The notes under the pieces: generated by a model
The model's database searches: none
The model's input: only the letters and a program-made list of their open reading frames with translations
What the model was told of the DNA's origin: nothing
In this document: in pieces, positions 33,611 to 41,427 of the stretch
Layout of the letters: every line of letters starts with the position of its first letter
Position numbering within the stretch: position 1 is the first letter of the stretch
Assembly (NCBI GenBank): GCA_034933685.1
Contig: JAYFNB010000018.1
Location: 136,938 to 200,937, forward strand
Reading direction: 5' to 3'
Length of the DNA stretch: 64,000 bases
Origin: UBA8514 sp034933685
GTDB taxonomy: Bacteria > Bacillota > Clostridia > Lachnospirales > Anaerotignaceae
Made by a program: the position numbers and the translations under genes

Positions 33611-34864
33611 ATGCGGAAAAAAGCAGTTTGTGTGATATTGGCATTTGTATTTTTGCTTTTGGGTACGGCAGCAATTGCTGTTGAAATTATTATACCCGAA
33701 AGAATAAATTTAATTGCGGGTGCTGAACAATCTATATGCTATAATGTTCCTCTTAGAGCAAATCTTTACAATGAAGAAAATATTATAGTGTCTGGAATGG
33801 AAACAGAGCCTGTTAAAGAAAATATAGTCATAGATTTAAACAAAACTACTATTGTTACCCCAAAACAAGAGGGAACTGCAGTGGCAGAAATTTCAGCCTT
33901 TGGTATACCTTTAAAAACGGTTTCTGTTAATATTCTTCCTCAAACCAAGGTTGTTACCTGCGGTAAGGTTGTTGGTGTTGTAATGAAAACTGAAGGAATA
34001 ATGGTTCTAGGTACGGGCAGCGTTAAAAATGAAGATGGTAAGGTTACTAAACCTTCAGAAGGGATAATTAAAACTGGAGATATAATTATAAGCTGCAACG
34101 GAACAGCGGTAACAGAAAAAGAGGAGCTGAAAAATGCAGTAAGTGCTACAGAGGGTAATGCACTTAACCTTGAAGTAAAGCGAAATGACAATCTTTTGGA
34201 TTTGAAGATTATGCCTGTGCAAAATGAATATGGCGAATATAAAATCGGAGCATGGGTGCGAGACTCGACACAAGGACTTGGAACAGTAACATTTATTGAA
34301 CCAAAAAGTGGGAAATTTGCCGCACTTGGTCATGGGGTTTATGACGTGGACACAAAGGAATTGATACCTGTTGCAGAAGGTGTTGTTACTTTGTCACAGC
34401 TTTCTGGTGTTAAAAAAGGTGAAAGCGGTGAGCCAGGAGAAATAATAGGCATGTTGGACAAGGAAAATATAATTGGTGAAGTTTCAACAAACACTTCAAG
34501 CGGAATTTTTGGAACAATGAATGCCAGTGGCATAAAAAGCCTTAAAGGAGAGGAATTGGAAATAGGGCTTATGCAGGATGTTAATGAAGGAAGCGCAGTG
34601 ATACGAAGTGATGTTATTGGTGGAGAGGTAAAGGATTACTCTATTAACATCGAAAGTATAAGCAGATTTGGTACTAGTGCTGATAAAGGCATGGTTATAA
34701 GAATTACAGATGATAGATTAATTGAAGAAACTGGTGGAATAATTCAAGGAATGAGTGGAAGCCCAATAATTCAAAATGGGAAACTTATTGGTGCTGTAAC
34801 ACATGTTTTTGTAAACGATGCGAAAAAGGGATATGGTATCTTCATTGAAAACATGATTAAATAA
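33611..34864 (+). CDS. spoIVB: SpoIVB peptidase, sigma-K checkpoint signal
   Basis: SpoIVB is a forespore-made serine protease (S55) that crosses to the mother-cell side and triggers pro-sigma-K processing. It has an N-terminal membrane or signal segment (VCVILAFVFLLLGTAAIAV), a PDZ domain in the middle (GIIKTGDIIISCNGTAVTE), and the peptidase domain. The catalytic His is in AALGHGVYDVDT, and the Ser is in GMSGSPIIQNGK. The length of 417 residues fits. The start ATG follows GGAGGGTGAA. No clear sigma-G site was seen in the gap before it. Confidence 0.95.
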   Translation: MRKKAVCVILAFVFLLLGTAAIAVEIIIPERINLIAGAEQSICYNVPLRANLYNEENIIVSGMETEPVKENIVIDLNKTTIVTPKQEGTAVAEISAFGIPLKTVSVNILPQTKVVTCGKVVGVVMKTEGIMVLGTGSVKNEDGKVTKPSEGIIKTGDIIISCNGTAVTEKEELKNAVSATEGNALNLEVKRNDNLLDLKIMPVQNEYGEYKIGAWVRDSTQGLGTVTFIEPKSGKFAALGHGVYDVDTKELIPVAEGVVTLSQLSGVKKGESGEPGEIIGMLDKENIIGEVSTNTSSGIFGTMNASGIKSLKGEELEIGLMQDVNEGSAVIRSDVIGGEVKDYSINIESISRFGTSADKGMVIRITDDRLIEETGGIIQGMSGSPIIQNGKLIGAVTHVFVNDAKKGYGIFIENMIK

Positions 34865-34907
34865 GTGCAGCCAAGGGGACACAGATGTGCCCCCATTTGC
34901 ACTTTTA
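34865..34907. terminator. Terminator between convergent spoIVB and mtaD
   Basis: GTGCA pairs with TGCAC and an inner GGGG-A-CA/TG-C-CCCC helix adds strength, followed by TTTT on the plus strand. Confidence 0.75.
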
Positions 34908-34909
34908 AT

Positions 34910-36190
34910 TTAATATAAAATTTTTTTAATTTCTTTTATTTTTGCAATGACTGCTTCAATGTCTATGGTTTTAAATTCGCCTTTCTCATATAAAACTTTT
35001 CCGTTAGCCATTGTTAGCAAAACATTTTCAGGTAGTGAAGCATAAACAATGCCGTTAAGCATATCTGTAACTGGCTGAAGATTTGGAGAATTAAAGTCCA
35101 CTACAAAAAGATCGGCATTTTTGCCTACTGCGATTTCACCAGTATTATTACGTCCTTGAGAAATAGCACCATTTTTAGTAGCAATCTTAATAATATCATT
35201 AGAGGTTAAAAGAGAAGCATCTTTATGAACACCTTTTTGGAGAAGAATTGCTGTTTTCATATCCTCCATAAAATTAAGATTATCATTAGAGGCTGCACCA
35301 TCAGTACCAAGTGTTACGTTTATGCCGCTTTTTTGAAGCCGTACAATGTCAGCAATGCCGCTGCCTAATTTAAGATTGCTTATTGGGCAATGGGCAACGC
35401 TGACATTTTTTTCTTTTAAAATATAGAGGTCGTCATCGCTTAGATAAACGCAATGTGCGGCCGTAGTTGGATTATAAAATACACCAAAGTCTGAAAAAAA
35501 CTTTGCAGGAGTTTTTCCATGTCGTTTTATACATGCATCAGTTTCACTTTGAGTTTCGGATAAATGCAGTTGAATATTTGAACCTGTATTTTTAGCGATT
35601 TCAGCTAGTTTTTCCACTTTTTTTGGGTCTGAAGTATATTCGGCATGAATGCACATATCTATTTTAATTTGACCATCATTTTTGTTGTTAAATTCCTTAT
35701 GGAAGTCATAAAGAACACTGGAAGAAATTGAATATTTATTTTTAAGACTGTCATTAAAAGCAAAACCATCCATAGCTATGTTGCCGTTTATCCCACTTTC
35801 AATAAGAGCAGTACAAATTTTTTGGCTATAGTAATACATATCATTAAATGAAGTTACACCGCATTTTATCATTTCTGCAATTCCAAGCAAAGCACCATAA
35901 TACACAAATTCTTCCGTAAGTTTTGCTTCTGTTGGGAAAATTGCTGTGGTAAGCCAGTCGCTAAGTGAAAGATTTCCGCCTAGGCTTCTAAGCAAAGTCA
36001 TAGGAACATGGCAATGAGTATTAATAAAACCGGGCATTAAAAGCATGCCTGTACCATCAAAAGTTCTGTCAAAGGTTCCTGCTGGCCGCGTTTTTCCAAT
36101 GTAGCTTATTGTGCTGTTCGTAACCTCTAAAAACATATCATTTTGTATTTCTCCGCTGCTTGACAATATATTAATATTTTTAAATAACAT
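34910..36190 (-). CDS. mtaD: 5-methylthioadenosine/S-adenosylhomocysteine deaminase, amidohydrolase family
   Basis: This metal-dependent deaminase converts MTA or SAH to the inosine form. Metal ligands are in PGFINTHCHVPMTLL near residue 65, and further His and Asp residues in AEYTSDPKK and LGTDGAASNDNL. The ATG at 36190 follows GAGGTGA; a longer in-frame start at 36262 lies before the promoter and is rejected. The product is 426 residues. It is divergent from spo0A and sits between spoIVB and spo0A. Related cytosine or guanine deaminases are possible, but MTA/SAH is the best fit. Confidence 0.85.
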   Translation of the reverse strand: MLFKNINILSSSGEIQNDMFLEVTNSTISYIGKTRPAGTFDRTFDGTGMLLMPGFINTHCHVPMTLLRSLGGNLSLSDWLTTAIFPTEAKLTEEFVYYGALLGIAEMIKCGVTSFNDMYYYSQKICTALIESGINGNIAMDGFAFNDSLKNKYSISSSVLYDFHKEFNNKNDGQIKIDMCIHAEYTSDPKKVEKLAEIAKNTGSNIQLHLSETQSETDACIKRHGKTPAKFFSDFGVFYNPTTAAHCVYLSDDDLYILKEKNVSVAHCPISNLKLGSGIADIVRLQKSGINVTLGTDGAASNDNLNFMEDMKTAILLQKGVHKDASLLTSNDIIKIATKNGAISQGRNNTGEIAVGKNADLFVVDFNSPNLQPVTDMLNGIVYASLPENVLLTMANGKVLYEKGEFKTIDIEAVIAKIKEIKKILY

Positions 36191-36209
36191 GACATTCACC
36201 TCTAATATA

Positions 36210-36237
36210 ATTATAGGTTTCGTGATAAATAAGTCAA
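36210..36237 (-). promoter_or_regulatory. Promoter of mtaD
   Basis: On the minus strand TTGACT (36232-36237) and TATAAT (36210-36215) are 16 bases apart, close to consensus. Confidence 0.75.
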
Positions 36238-36245
36238 CAAAGATA

Positions 36246-36262
36246 TTGTCGAGTATTGACAA
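36246..36262. promoter_or_regulatory. 0A-box-like dyad in the mtaD-spo0A divergent region
   Basis: TTGTC (36246-36250) and GACAA (36258-36262) form an inverted repeat. The plus strand reads TTGTCGA, which matches the core of the Spo0A box TTGTCGAA at seven bases. The minus strand reads TTTTGTCAA. It could serve autoregulation of spo0A, or control of mtaD. Confidence 0.5.
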
Positions 36263-36435
36263 AAATAAAAAAATATGTGAAGATGTTTATGATAATGGGC
36301 TGAATTGTGGCATTATGGACTGGTTAAACTGGCGGGGAGAGATACGAAAACTTATAAAAACAATTTTTTAAGTATATTAATTAGCGTTTAACTAGATAAT
36401 TAAAAGCAGAATTGTTACAGGCGGAGGTGCTTGAT

Positions 36436-37254
36436 GTGGAAAAACACAGAATTAGGATTTTGATTGCGGATAACGATAAAAGCTTTGCAAATATGGTTAA
36501 AGAAAGTATTGATGCAGACGGTGAGATGGAGGTTGTTGCCATAACAACAAATGGCGAAGCAACGCTGAAAAGAATTATGGAACTTGCACCGGACATTGCT
36601 CTTATAGATTTGGTTATGCCTGTAAATGATGGATTATGGATATTGGAAGAACTTGAAGAGGCTGGCTTTACACAAACTGGTGTAATTGCCATGAGTGGAT
36701 TTGAAAGTGATACAGTTTCACAAATGGCGATAGACCTTGGTGCAAAATATTTTTTGGTTAAGCCATTTAGTGCCGTTTGTTTAAAACGGAGAGTTGCTCA
36801 AGTATATAAAAGCATGAAGGCACAGGAATGCAAAATGCAGAGCAATGTGCAGCTACAAATTATTCCAACCTTTAAAACTGAAGAATTGAAGGAAAACAGC
36901 GAGGACAGCACTGAATACATAGTATCTGATATCATAAGCAGACTTGGAATTTCACCAAGCCTTAAGGGATATTATTATATTCGAAGTTCTGTTATGATGA
37001 TTTTAAATGAAGAGGACACAGCTATGGGGATAACAAAACGTATTTATCCTGATGTTGCAAAGGAATATAAAACAAGCGCAGGTAAAGTTGAACGTGCCAT
37101 GCGTCATGCTATTGATTCTTCATGGAAAAAAGATGAAGGAGAAGGGTGCGCCAGTGTTTTTGGATGCGCTTTTCCTAAAAAACCGACAAATGGACAATTG
37201 CTTGCGAATATTGTCGAATATGTTAAATTAAGACACCTTAAAAAAGTAATGTAG
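36436..37254 (+). CDS. spo0A: Sporulation master regulator Spo0A
   Basis: Spo0A is the response regulator that starts sporulation when phosphorylated. The receiver domain starts RIRILIADNDKSFANMV, with the phosphorylated Asp in ALIDLVMPVNDG and a Lys in FLVKPF. The C-terminal DNA-binding domain contains YPDVAKEYKTSAGKVERAMR, the recognition helix. The start is GTG at 36436 with GGAGGTG six bases before it. The length is 272 residues, close to the family norm of about 267. Only one gene separates it from spoIVB, against direct adjacency in Bacillus. Confidence 0.95.
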   Translation: MEKHRIRILIADNDKSFANMVKESIDADGEMEVVAITTNGEATLKRIMELAPDIALIDLVMPVNDGLWILEELEEAGFTQTGVIAMSGFESDTVSQMAIDLGAKYFLVKPFSAVCLKRRVAQVYKSMKAQECKMQSNVQLQIIPTFKTEELKENSEDSTEYIVSDIISRLGISPSLKGYYYIRSSVMMILNEEDTAMGITKRIYPDVAKEYKTSAGKVERAMRHAIDSSWKKDEGEGCASVFGCAFPKKPTNGQLLANIVEYVKLRHLKKVM

Positions 37255-37305
37255 GAGTACTATCACTCTAATTATATAGTTAATTAAGAATCTGTGGAAT
37301 TACAT

Positions 37306-37346
37306 AAAAAAAGCCTCACTTTGTGACAGCACAAGATAAGGCTTTT
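37306..37346. terminator. Terminator between convergent spo0A and rqcH
   Basis: AAAAGCCT (37309-37316) pairs with AGGCTTTT (37339-37346), with T-runs on both strands, so it can serve both genes. Confidence 0.75.
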
Positions 37347-37408
37347 AAATTTACGAGAATTATTGGAATTATTGTTTTTAATTTTAAACAATAGGGGGCT
37401 TTGTATAC

Positions 37409-39178
37409 CTAAGCTTTCTTCATATTTTCTGCCATTACATCATTCGGAGTAATGTATATAGTTTTATTGTTTTCATAAATAACAAAGCCAGGTTTTGAAC
37501 CGCCAGGCTTTTTGACGTTTTTCCTTGGGCAATAGTCAACAGGGACATTGCTTCCATCCTGACCTTTGCTGCTATAGGCTGCCAAATTAGCGGCTTCAAT
37601 AATGGTTTGGTCGGGCACAAGTGTGGCATCATTTGTGGCAATTATAACGTGTGAGCCAGGAATGTTTTTGGTATGCAACCAAATATCATTGCTTTTTGCA
37701 AAATGAATGGTAAGTTCATCATTTTGAATATTGCTTTTTCCAACATAAATGTCAAAGCCGTCACTTGAAATAAAATGAAGAGGTTTTGATTTTTTTTGCT
37801 GTTTAGCAGGCTTTTTATCTCCACGTTTGCGCTTAATGAAGCCTTGCTCTATAAGTTCATTTCGTATATCATTCAAGTCAGCTTCTTCTGTGGAAGCATC
37901 AATTGCATTAAGCACGCCTTCAAGATAAACAAGCTCATCATCATTTTGTTTTTTTTGTATTTCAAGAGCGGCTATTGTTCGCTTTGCCTTATTATATTTA
38001 TTATAGTATTTCTGAGCATTTTCTGATGGTGTTTTAGTTGTGTCTAAAGCAATTTCTATTTCAGGCATGTCTTCTTCATAATAGTTAACTAACTTAATAG
38101 TGTTCATTCCTTTTTCGATAGCATAAATATTTGCAGTTAAAAGTTCGCCTTTTAGCTTCCACTTTTCTAGCCCCTCGTTATCTTTTAACGTTTTAATTTG
38201 AATTTCTTTTTTCTTTACGCATCGCTCTATGTTGCTTACCACCAAACGTCGCATGTCATGTGCCTTCTGTTTTATATGGTAGACGTTATCCCGTTGACTG
38301 TAAAAGCTCTCAAGAAGTTCTGAAATTGATGAGTAAGGCACCTTTTTAAAGCTACTGTACTGGGTCATTTCAACAGGAGAGAAGTCCAAAATTCTACCTG
38401 TTTTGTTTTCATATATTATTTCAGGAGAAAAATTTGCTGTTTTCACACTATCCATAATAGAGGTAAACGCTGAAAATAAGCTGCGTCTTCCGTCAATATC
38501 CAATTGTTCACAATGAATTGTGGCGTCCAAGCTAGCGCGCTGACAAATTTCAGAAGCTATAACGGGACTTATGCCTGTGTAGGACTGATAAATAATATTT
38601 TGTAGTTTAAGGCTGCTTTTTTCAGAGAAAACTTGTAAAAACTCGGCCTCATTAAGTTGTTGAGGATTAAGCTTGCCTTGTGATGGTGGCACAGAGTATT
38701 CCTTGCCAGGTAAAACCTCACGCACAGAGCTTGTTTCGTGTGAAACATGTTTTATGGAATCTAAAATTTTATTTTTTTCATCCACAAGAATAATGTTTGA
38801 ATGTTTGCCCATAATTTCAATTATAAGTCGCTTGGTGGTCATATCACCCATTTCGTTAAGGCTGTCCAATTCTAGAACAACTACACGTTCAAAATTTGGC
38901 TGGTAAATGTTGGTTATTTTGCTTCCTGCAACGTGTTTTCGTAAAACCATGCAAAACATTGGAGGTGTCATTGGATTATCTTTACTTACAGAAGTAAGTT
39001 GAAGGCGCGGGTGGCTTGGATTTGCTGACATAAGCAGCTTAAAGTTAGAGCCTATGCTTCTTACAGAAATAATTATTTCATCTTTTTGTGGCTGATATAT
39101 TTTATCTATTCTTCCGCCAAGCAGCTTGTCTGTAAGCTCACAAACAATACTGTTTACGGTAATTCCATCTAATGCCAT
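37409..39178 (-). CDS. rqcH: NFACT family ribosome quality-control protein RqcH
   Basis: RqcH binds stalled 50S subunits and adds alanine tails that target the nascent chain for breakdown. The 589-residue protein begins ALDGITVNSIVCELTDKLLGGRIDKIYQP, typical of the NFACT-N domain. A coiled coil follows, and the C-terminal NFACT-R domain holds DIWLHTKNIPGSHVII. The ATG at 39178 follows GGAGGGA; a TTG at 39193 in frame overlaps that site. Older names call it fibronectin-binding protein. Confidence 0.92.
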   Translation of the reverse strand: MALDGITVNSIVCELTDKLLGGRIDKIYQPQKDEIIISVRSIGSNFKLLMSANPSHPRLQLTSVSKDNPMTPPMFCMVLRKHVAGSKITNIYQPNFERVVVLELDSLNEMGDMTTKRLIIEIMGKHSNIILVDEKNKILDSIKHVSHETSSVREVLPGKEYSVPPSQGKLNPQQLNEAEFLQVFSEKSSLKLQNIIYQSYTGISPVIASEICQRASLDATIHCEQLDIDGRRSLFSAFTSIMDSVKTANFSPEIIYENKTGRILDFSPVEMTQYSSFKKVPYSSISELLESFYSQRDNVYHIKQKAHDMRRLVVSNIERCVKKKEIQIKTLKDNEGLEKWKLKGELLTANIYAIEKGMNTIKLVNYYEEDMPEIEIALDTTKTPSENAQKYYNKYNKAKRTIAALEIQKKQNDDELVYLEGVLNAIDASTEEADLNDIRNELIEQGFIKRKRGDKKPAKQQKKSKPLHFISSDGFDIYVGKSNIQNDELTIHFAKSNDIWLHTKNIPGSHVIIATNDATLVPDQTIIEAANLAAYSSKGQDGSNVPVDYCPRKNVKKPGGSKPGFVIYENNKTIYITPNDVMAENMKKA

Positions 39179-39306
39179 AGTTTTTCCCTCCAAAAAATAA
39201 GTATATATGCATTATATCACAAATAGTGCTTGATTATATAGTGCAAATTAATATATAATATATAAAGTATGTATATATAACAATAATTAAAGAAGGATGA
39301 TTGCCC

Positions 39307-40188
39307 ATGATAAGAAGTATGACTGGCTATGGCAAGGGCGAGAACGAGGCTCATGACAGGCGCTTCACCGTTGAAATAAAGTCTGTTAACCACAGATATA
39401 ATGACATAACAATTAAATCTCCTAGATTTATGAATTATCTTGAAGATAAAATCAGAAAAACGCTTACACAAAGAATTTTTAGGGGAAAGACAGATGTATA
39501 CATTAATTTTGAAACTTTTTCAGAAGATGATGTTGCAATAAAAATGAATGAACATCTTGCCAAGGCTTATCTTGAAAAGCTTAACTACCTTGAACTTACT
39601 TATGGTATTGAAAGCAATAATAAGCTGGATTTAGTTGCAAAATTTCCGGATGTAATCTCAGTTGAAAAGGTAGAAGAAGATGGAGATGTTATTTGGGAAA
39701 CCCTTGAACCAGCTTTAAACAGCGCTATTGACAATTTCATTGCTATGCGTGAAACCGAGGGTGAGGCTTTAAAAGAAGACATATTTAAAAAGGGTGAAAG
39801 AATTAAGGATATTACTGACACTATTAAGGAAAGAAGCCCAATTGTTGTTGAGGAATATAAGGAAAAGCTTAAAAACAGACTTACTGAGCTTTTTGATAAA
39901 TCCCCAGTGGATGAACAGCGTATCGCTCAGGAAATAACTATTTTTGCAGACAAAGCTTGTGTTGATGAGGAGCTTACAAGAATGTATAGCCACATTGAAC
40001 AGCTAAAACAGATTTTTGTTTCTGGAGATGCGACAATTGGACGTAAGTTGGATTTTCTTATTCAAGAGATGAACAGAGAGGCGAACACAACGGGTTCAAA
40101 ATCTAATGATATTAAAATTACACAGGCAGCAATTGAACTTAAAACTGAAATAGAAAAAATTAGAGAGCAAATTCAAAACATTGAATAA
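39307..40188 (+). CDS. YicC family endoribonuclease
   Basis: This 293-residue protein begins MIRSMTGYGKGE, a hallmark of the YicC family, and ends in the DUF1732 domain with FLIQEMNREANTTGSKSND. YicC proteins act in RNA turnover; E. coli YicC is an endoribonuclease. The ATG at 39307 is preferred to TTG at 39301, since it gives the conserved N-terminus. It starts a compact run with remA, gmk and rpoZ, a common order in Firmicutes. Confidence 0.92.
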   Translation: MIRSMTGYGKGENEAHDRRFTVEIKSVNHRYNDITIKSPRFMNYLEDKIRKTLTQRIFRGKTDVYINFETFSEDDVAIKMNEHLAKAYLEKLNYLELTYGIESNNKLDLVAKFPDVISVEKVEEDGDVIWETLEPALNSAIDNFIAMRETEGEALKEDIFKKGERIKDITDTIKERSPIVVEEYKEKLKNRLTELFDKSPVDEQRIAQEITIFADKACVDEELTRMYSHIEQLKQIFVSGDATIGRKLDFLIQEMNREANTTGSKSNDIKITQAAIELKTEIEKIREQIQNIE

Positions 40189-40203
40189 CAGAAGGTGAAG
40201 TTT

Positions 40204-40464
40204 TTGGATAATTCAAGGTTTATTGGCATAGGGTATGGAAGTATTATAAATGCTTCAAGGGTGGTTGCTCTTGTAAGCCCTGAATCTGCCCCAATTAAAA
40301 GATTGATACAAGAGGCAAGGGAAAAGGGAAGTCTGGTTGATTCTACTTATGGCAGAAAAACAAGAAGTGTGTTAATAATGGACAGCGGGCATGTGGTTTT
40401 GAGCCTAATTACGCCAGAAACCATTGGCAGTAGACTTTCTGATATAAATGAAAATGAGGAATAG
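40204..40464 (+). CDS. remA: RemA-like DUF370 regulator
   Basis: RemA is a small DNA-binding regulator that turns on matrix genes in B. subtilis. The 86-residue product contains FIGIGYGSIINASRVVAL and REKGSLVDSTYGRKTRSV, both typical. The start is TTG at 40204, with GAAGGTGA six bases before it; a GTG at 40195 would use that site as coding sequence. It lies between yicC and gmk, which supports the call. Whether it controls matrix or osmoprotection genes here is not known. Confidence 0.9.
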   Translation: MDNSRFIGIGYGSIINASRVVALVSPESAPIKRLIQEAREKGSLVDSTYGRKTRSVLIMDSGHVVLSLITPETIGSRLSDINENEE

Positions 40465-40469
40465 AGATA

Positions 40470-41078
40470 ATGAACAAAAAGGGAATTTTACTTATAATAT
40501 CAGGTCCATCTGGCAGCGGCAAGGGGACTGTGGTAAGCAAGCTTAGTAATGAACAAAGTTATGCACTTTCAGTATCAGCAACAACAAGAAAGCCAAGACC
40601 AAATGAGGAAAATGGAGTACATTATTTTTTTAAGGAAACAAAAGAATTTGAAGACATGATTGAAAACAATCAGCTTTTGGAGCATGCATGTTTTTGTGAC
40701 AATTATTATGGAACACCCAGAGATTATGTTGATGGCAAGCTTACAGAGGGTCTTAACGTAATACTTGAAATTGAGGTTCAAGGTGCATTACAGGTTAAGA
40801 AAAAATATCCAGAAGCAGTGCTTGTTTTTCTTGTTCCGCCAAGCTTAACAGAACTTAGAAGTCGTTTGGTGGGACGTGGAACCGAAGACATTGAAACAAT
40901 TAACAAAAGAATTAACCGTGCTTTAGAAGAACTTGATTTTTTACCACAGTATGACTATGTTGTTATAAATGATGAGGTTGATGTGGCAGTAACTAAAATA
41001 ATGGCAGTTGTTGAGGCTGAAAAAATGAAAAGCTTCCGCTATTTAAGCCTAATGGAAACTTTTAAAGGAGAGATATAA
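40470..41078 (+). CDS. gmk: Guanylate kinase
   Basis: This enzyme phosphorylates GMP to GDP. The P-loop is in SGPSGSGKGTVVSKL, the GMP-binding part in SVSATTRKPRPNEENGVHYFF, and LEIEVQGALQVKKKYP follows. The length of 202 residues is normal. The gene lies five bases after remA and rpoZ begins immediately after its stop, so they form one operon. Confidence 0.97.
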   Translation: MNKKGILLIISGPSGSGKGTVVSKLSNEQSYALSVSATTRKPRPNEENGVHYFFKETKEFEDMIENNQLLEHACFCDNYYGTPRDYVDGKLTEGLNVILEIEVQGALQVKKKYPEAVLVFLVPPSLTELRSRLVGRGTEDIETINKRINRALEELDFLPQYDYVVINDEVDVAVTKIMAVVEAEKMKSFRYLSLMETFKGEI

Positions 41079-41079
41079 T

Positions 41080-41367
41080 ATGTTAAGACCATCATATTCA
41101 GATTTACTTGAGGAATTAAATAAGGGTGCAGAGGGTGAGGATGTTGTTGGTAGCCGTTACACAATTGTTATTGCTGCAGCAAAAAGAGCAAGACAGCTTG
41201 TGGACCATGCAGTGCCTCTTACCAAAAAAACTAAAATCGACAAGCCTGTTTCAATTGCAGTAAATGAACTTTATGAGGGTAAAATTCAGATTATTCAGAA
41301 TTTTAACAAGGATGAAGATGAAGTGGCAGATGGGTCTATAACCGTTCAGGAAGACACAGTAGAATAA
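41080..41367 (+). CDS. rpoZ: RNA polymerase omega subunit
   Basis: Omega helps RNA polymerase assemble and contributes to ppGpp response in some bacteria. The 95-residue product begins LRPSYSDLLEEL and includes GSRYTIVIAAAKRARQL, the conserved omega core. A C-terminal acidic tail follows. It starts one base after gmk. The usual next gene in many Firmicutes, coaBC, is absent here; priA comes next after a terminator-like hairpin. Confidence 0.93.
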   Translation: MLRPSYSDLLEELNKGAEGEDVVGSRYTIVIAAAKRARQLVDHAVPLTKKTKIDKPVSIAVNELYEGKIQIIQNFNKDEDEVADGSITVQEDTVE

Positions 41368-41376
41368 AAAAACAGG

Positions 41377-41404
41377 GGCGTGCGGAGTTAATCCTCACGC
41401 CTTT
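41377..41404 (+). terminator. Terminator-like hairpin between rpoZ and priA
   Basis: GGCGTG (41377-41382) pairs with CACGCC (41396-41401), with a GGA/TCC inner helix. Only three T follow, so it may be partial. Confidence 0.65.
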
Positions 41405-41427
41405 AAAGTTGGAAAGAGGTGTTTTAA

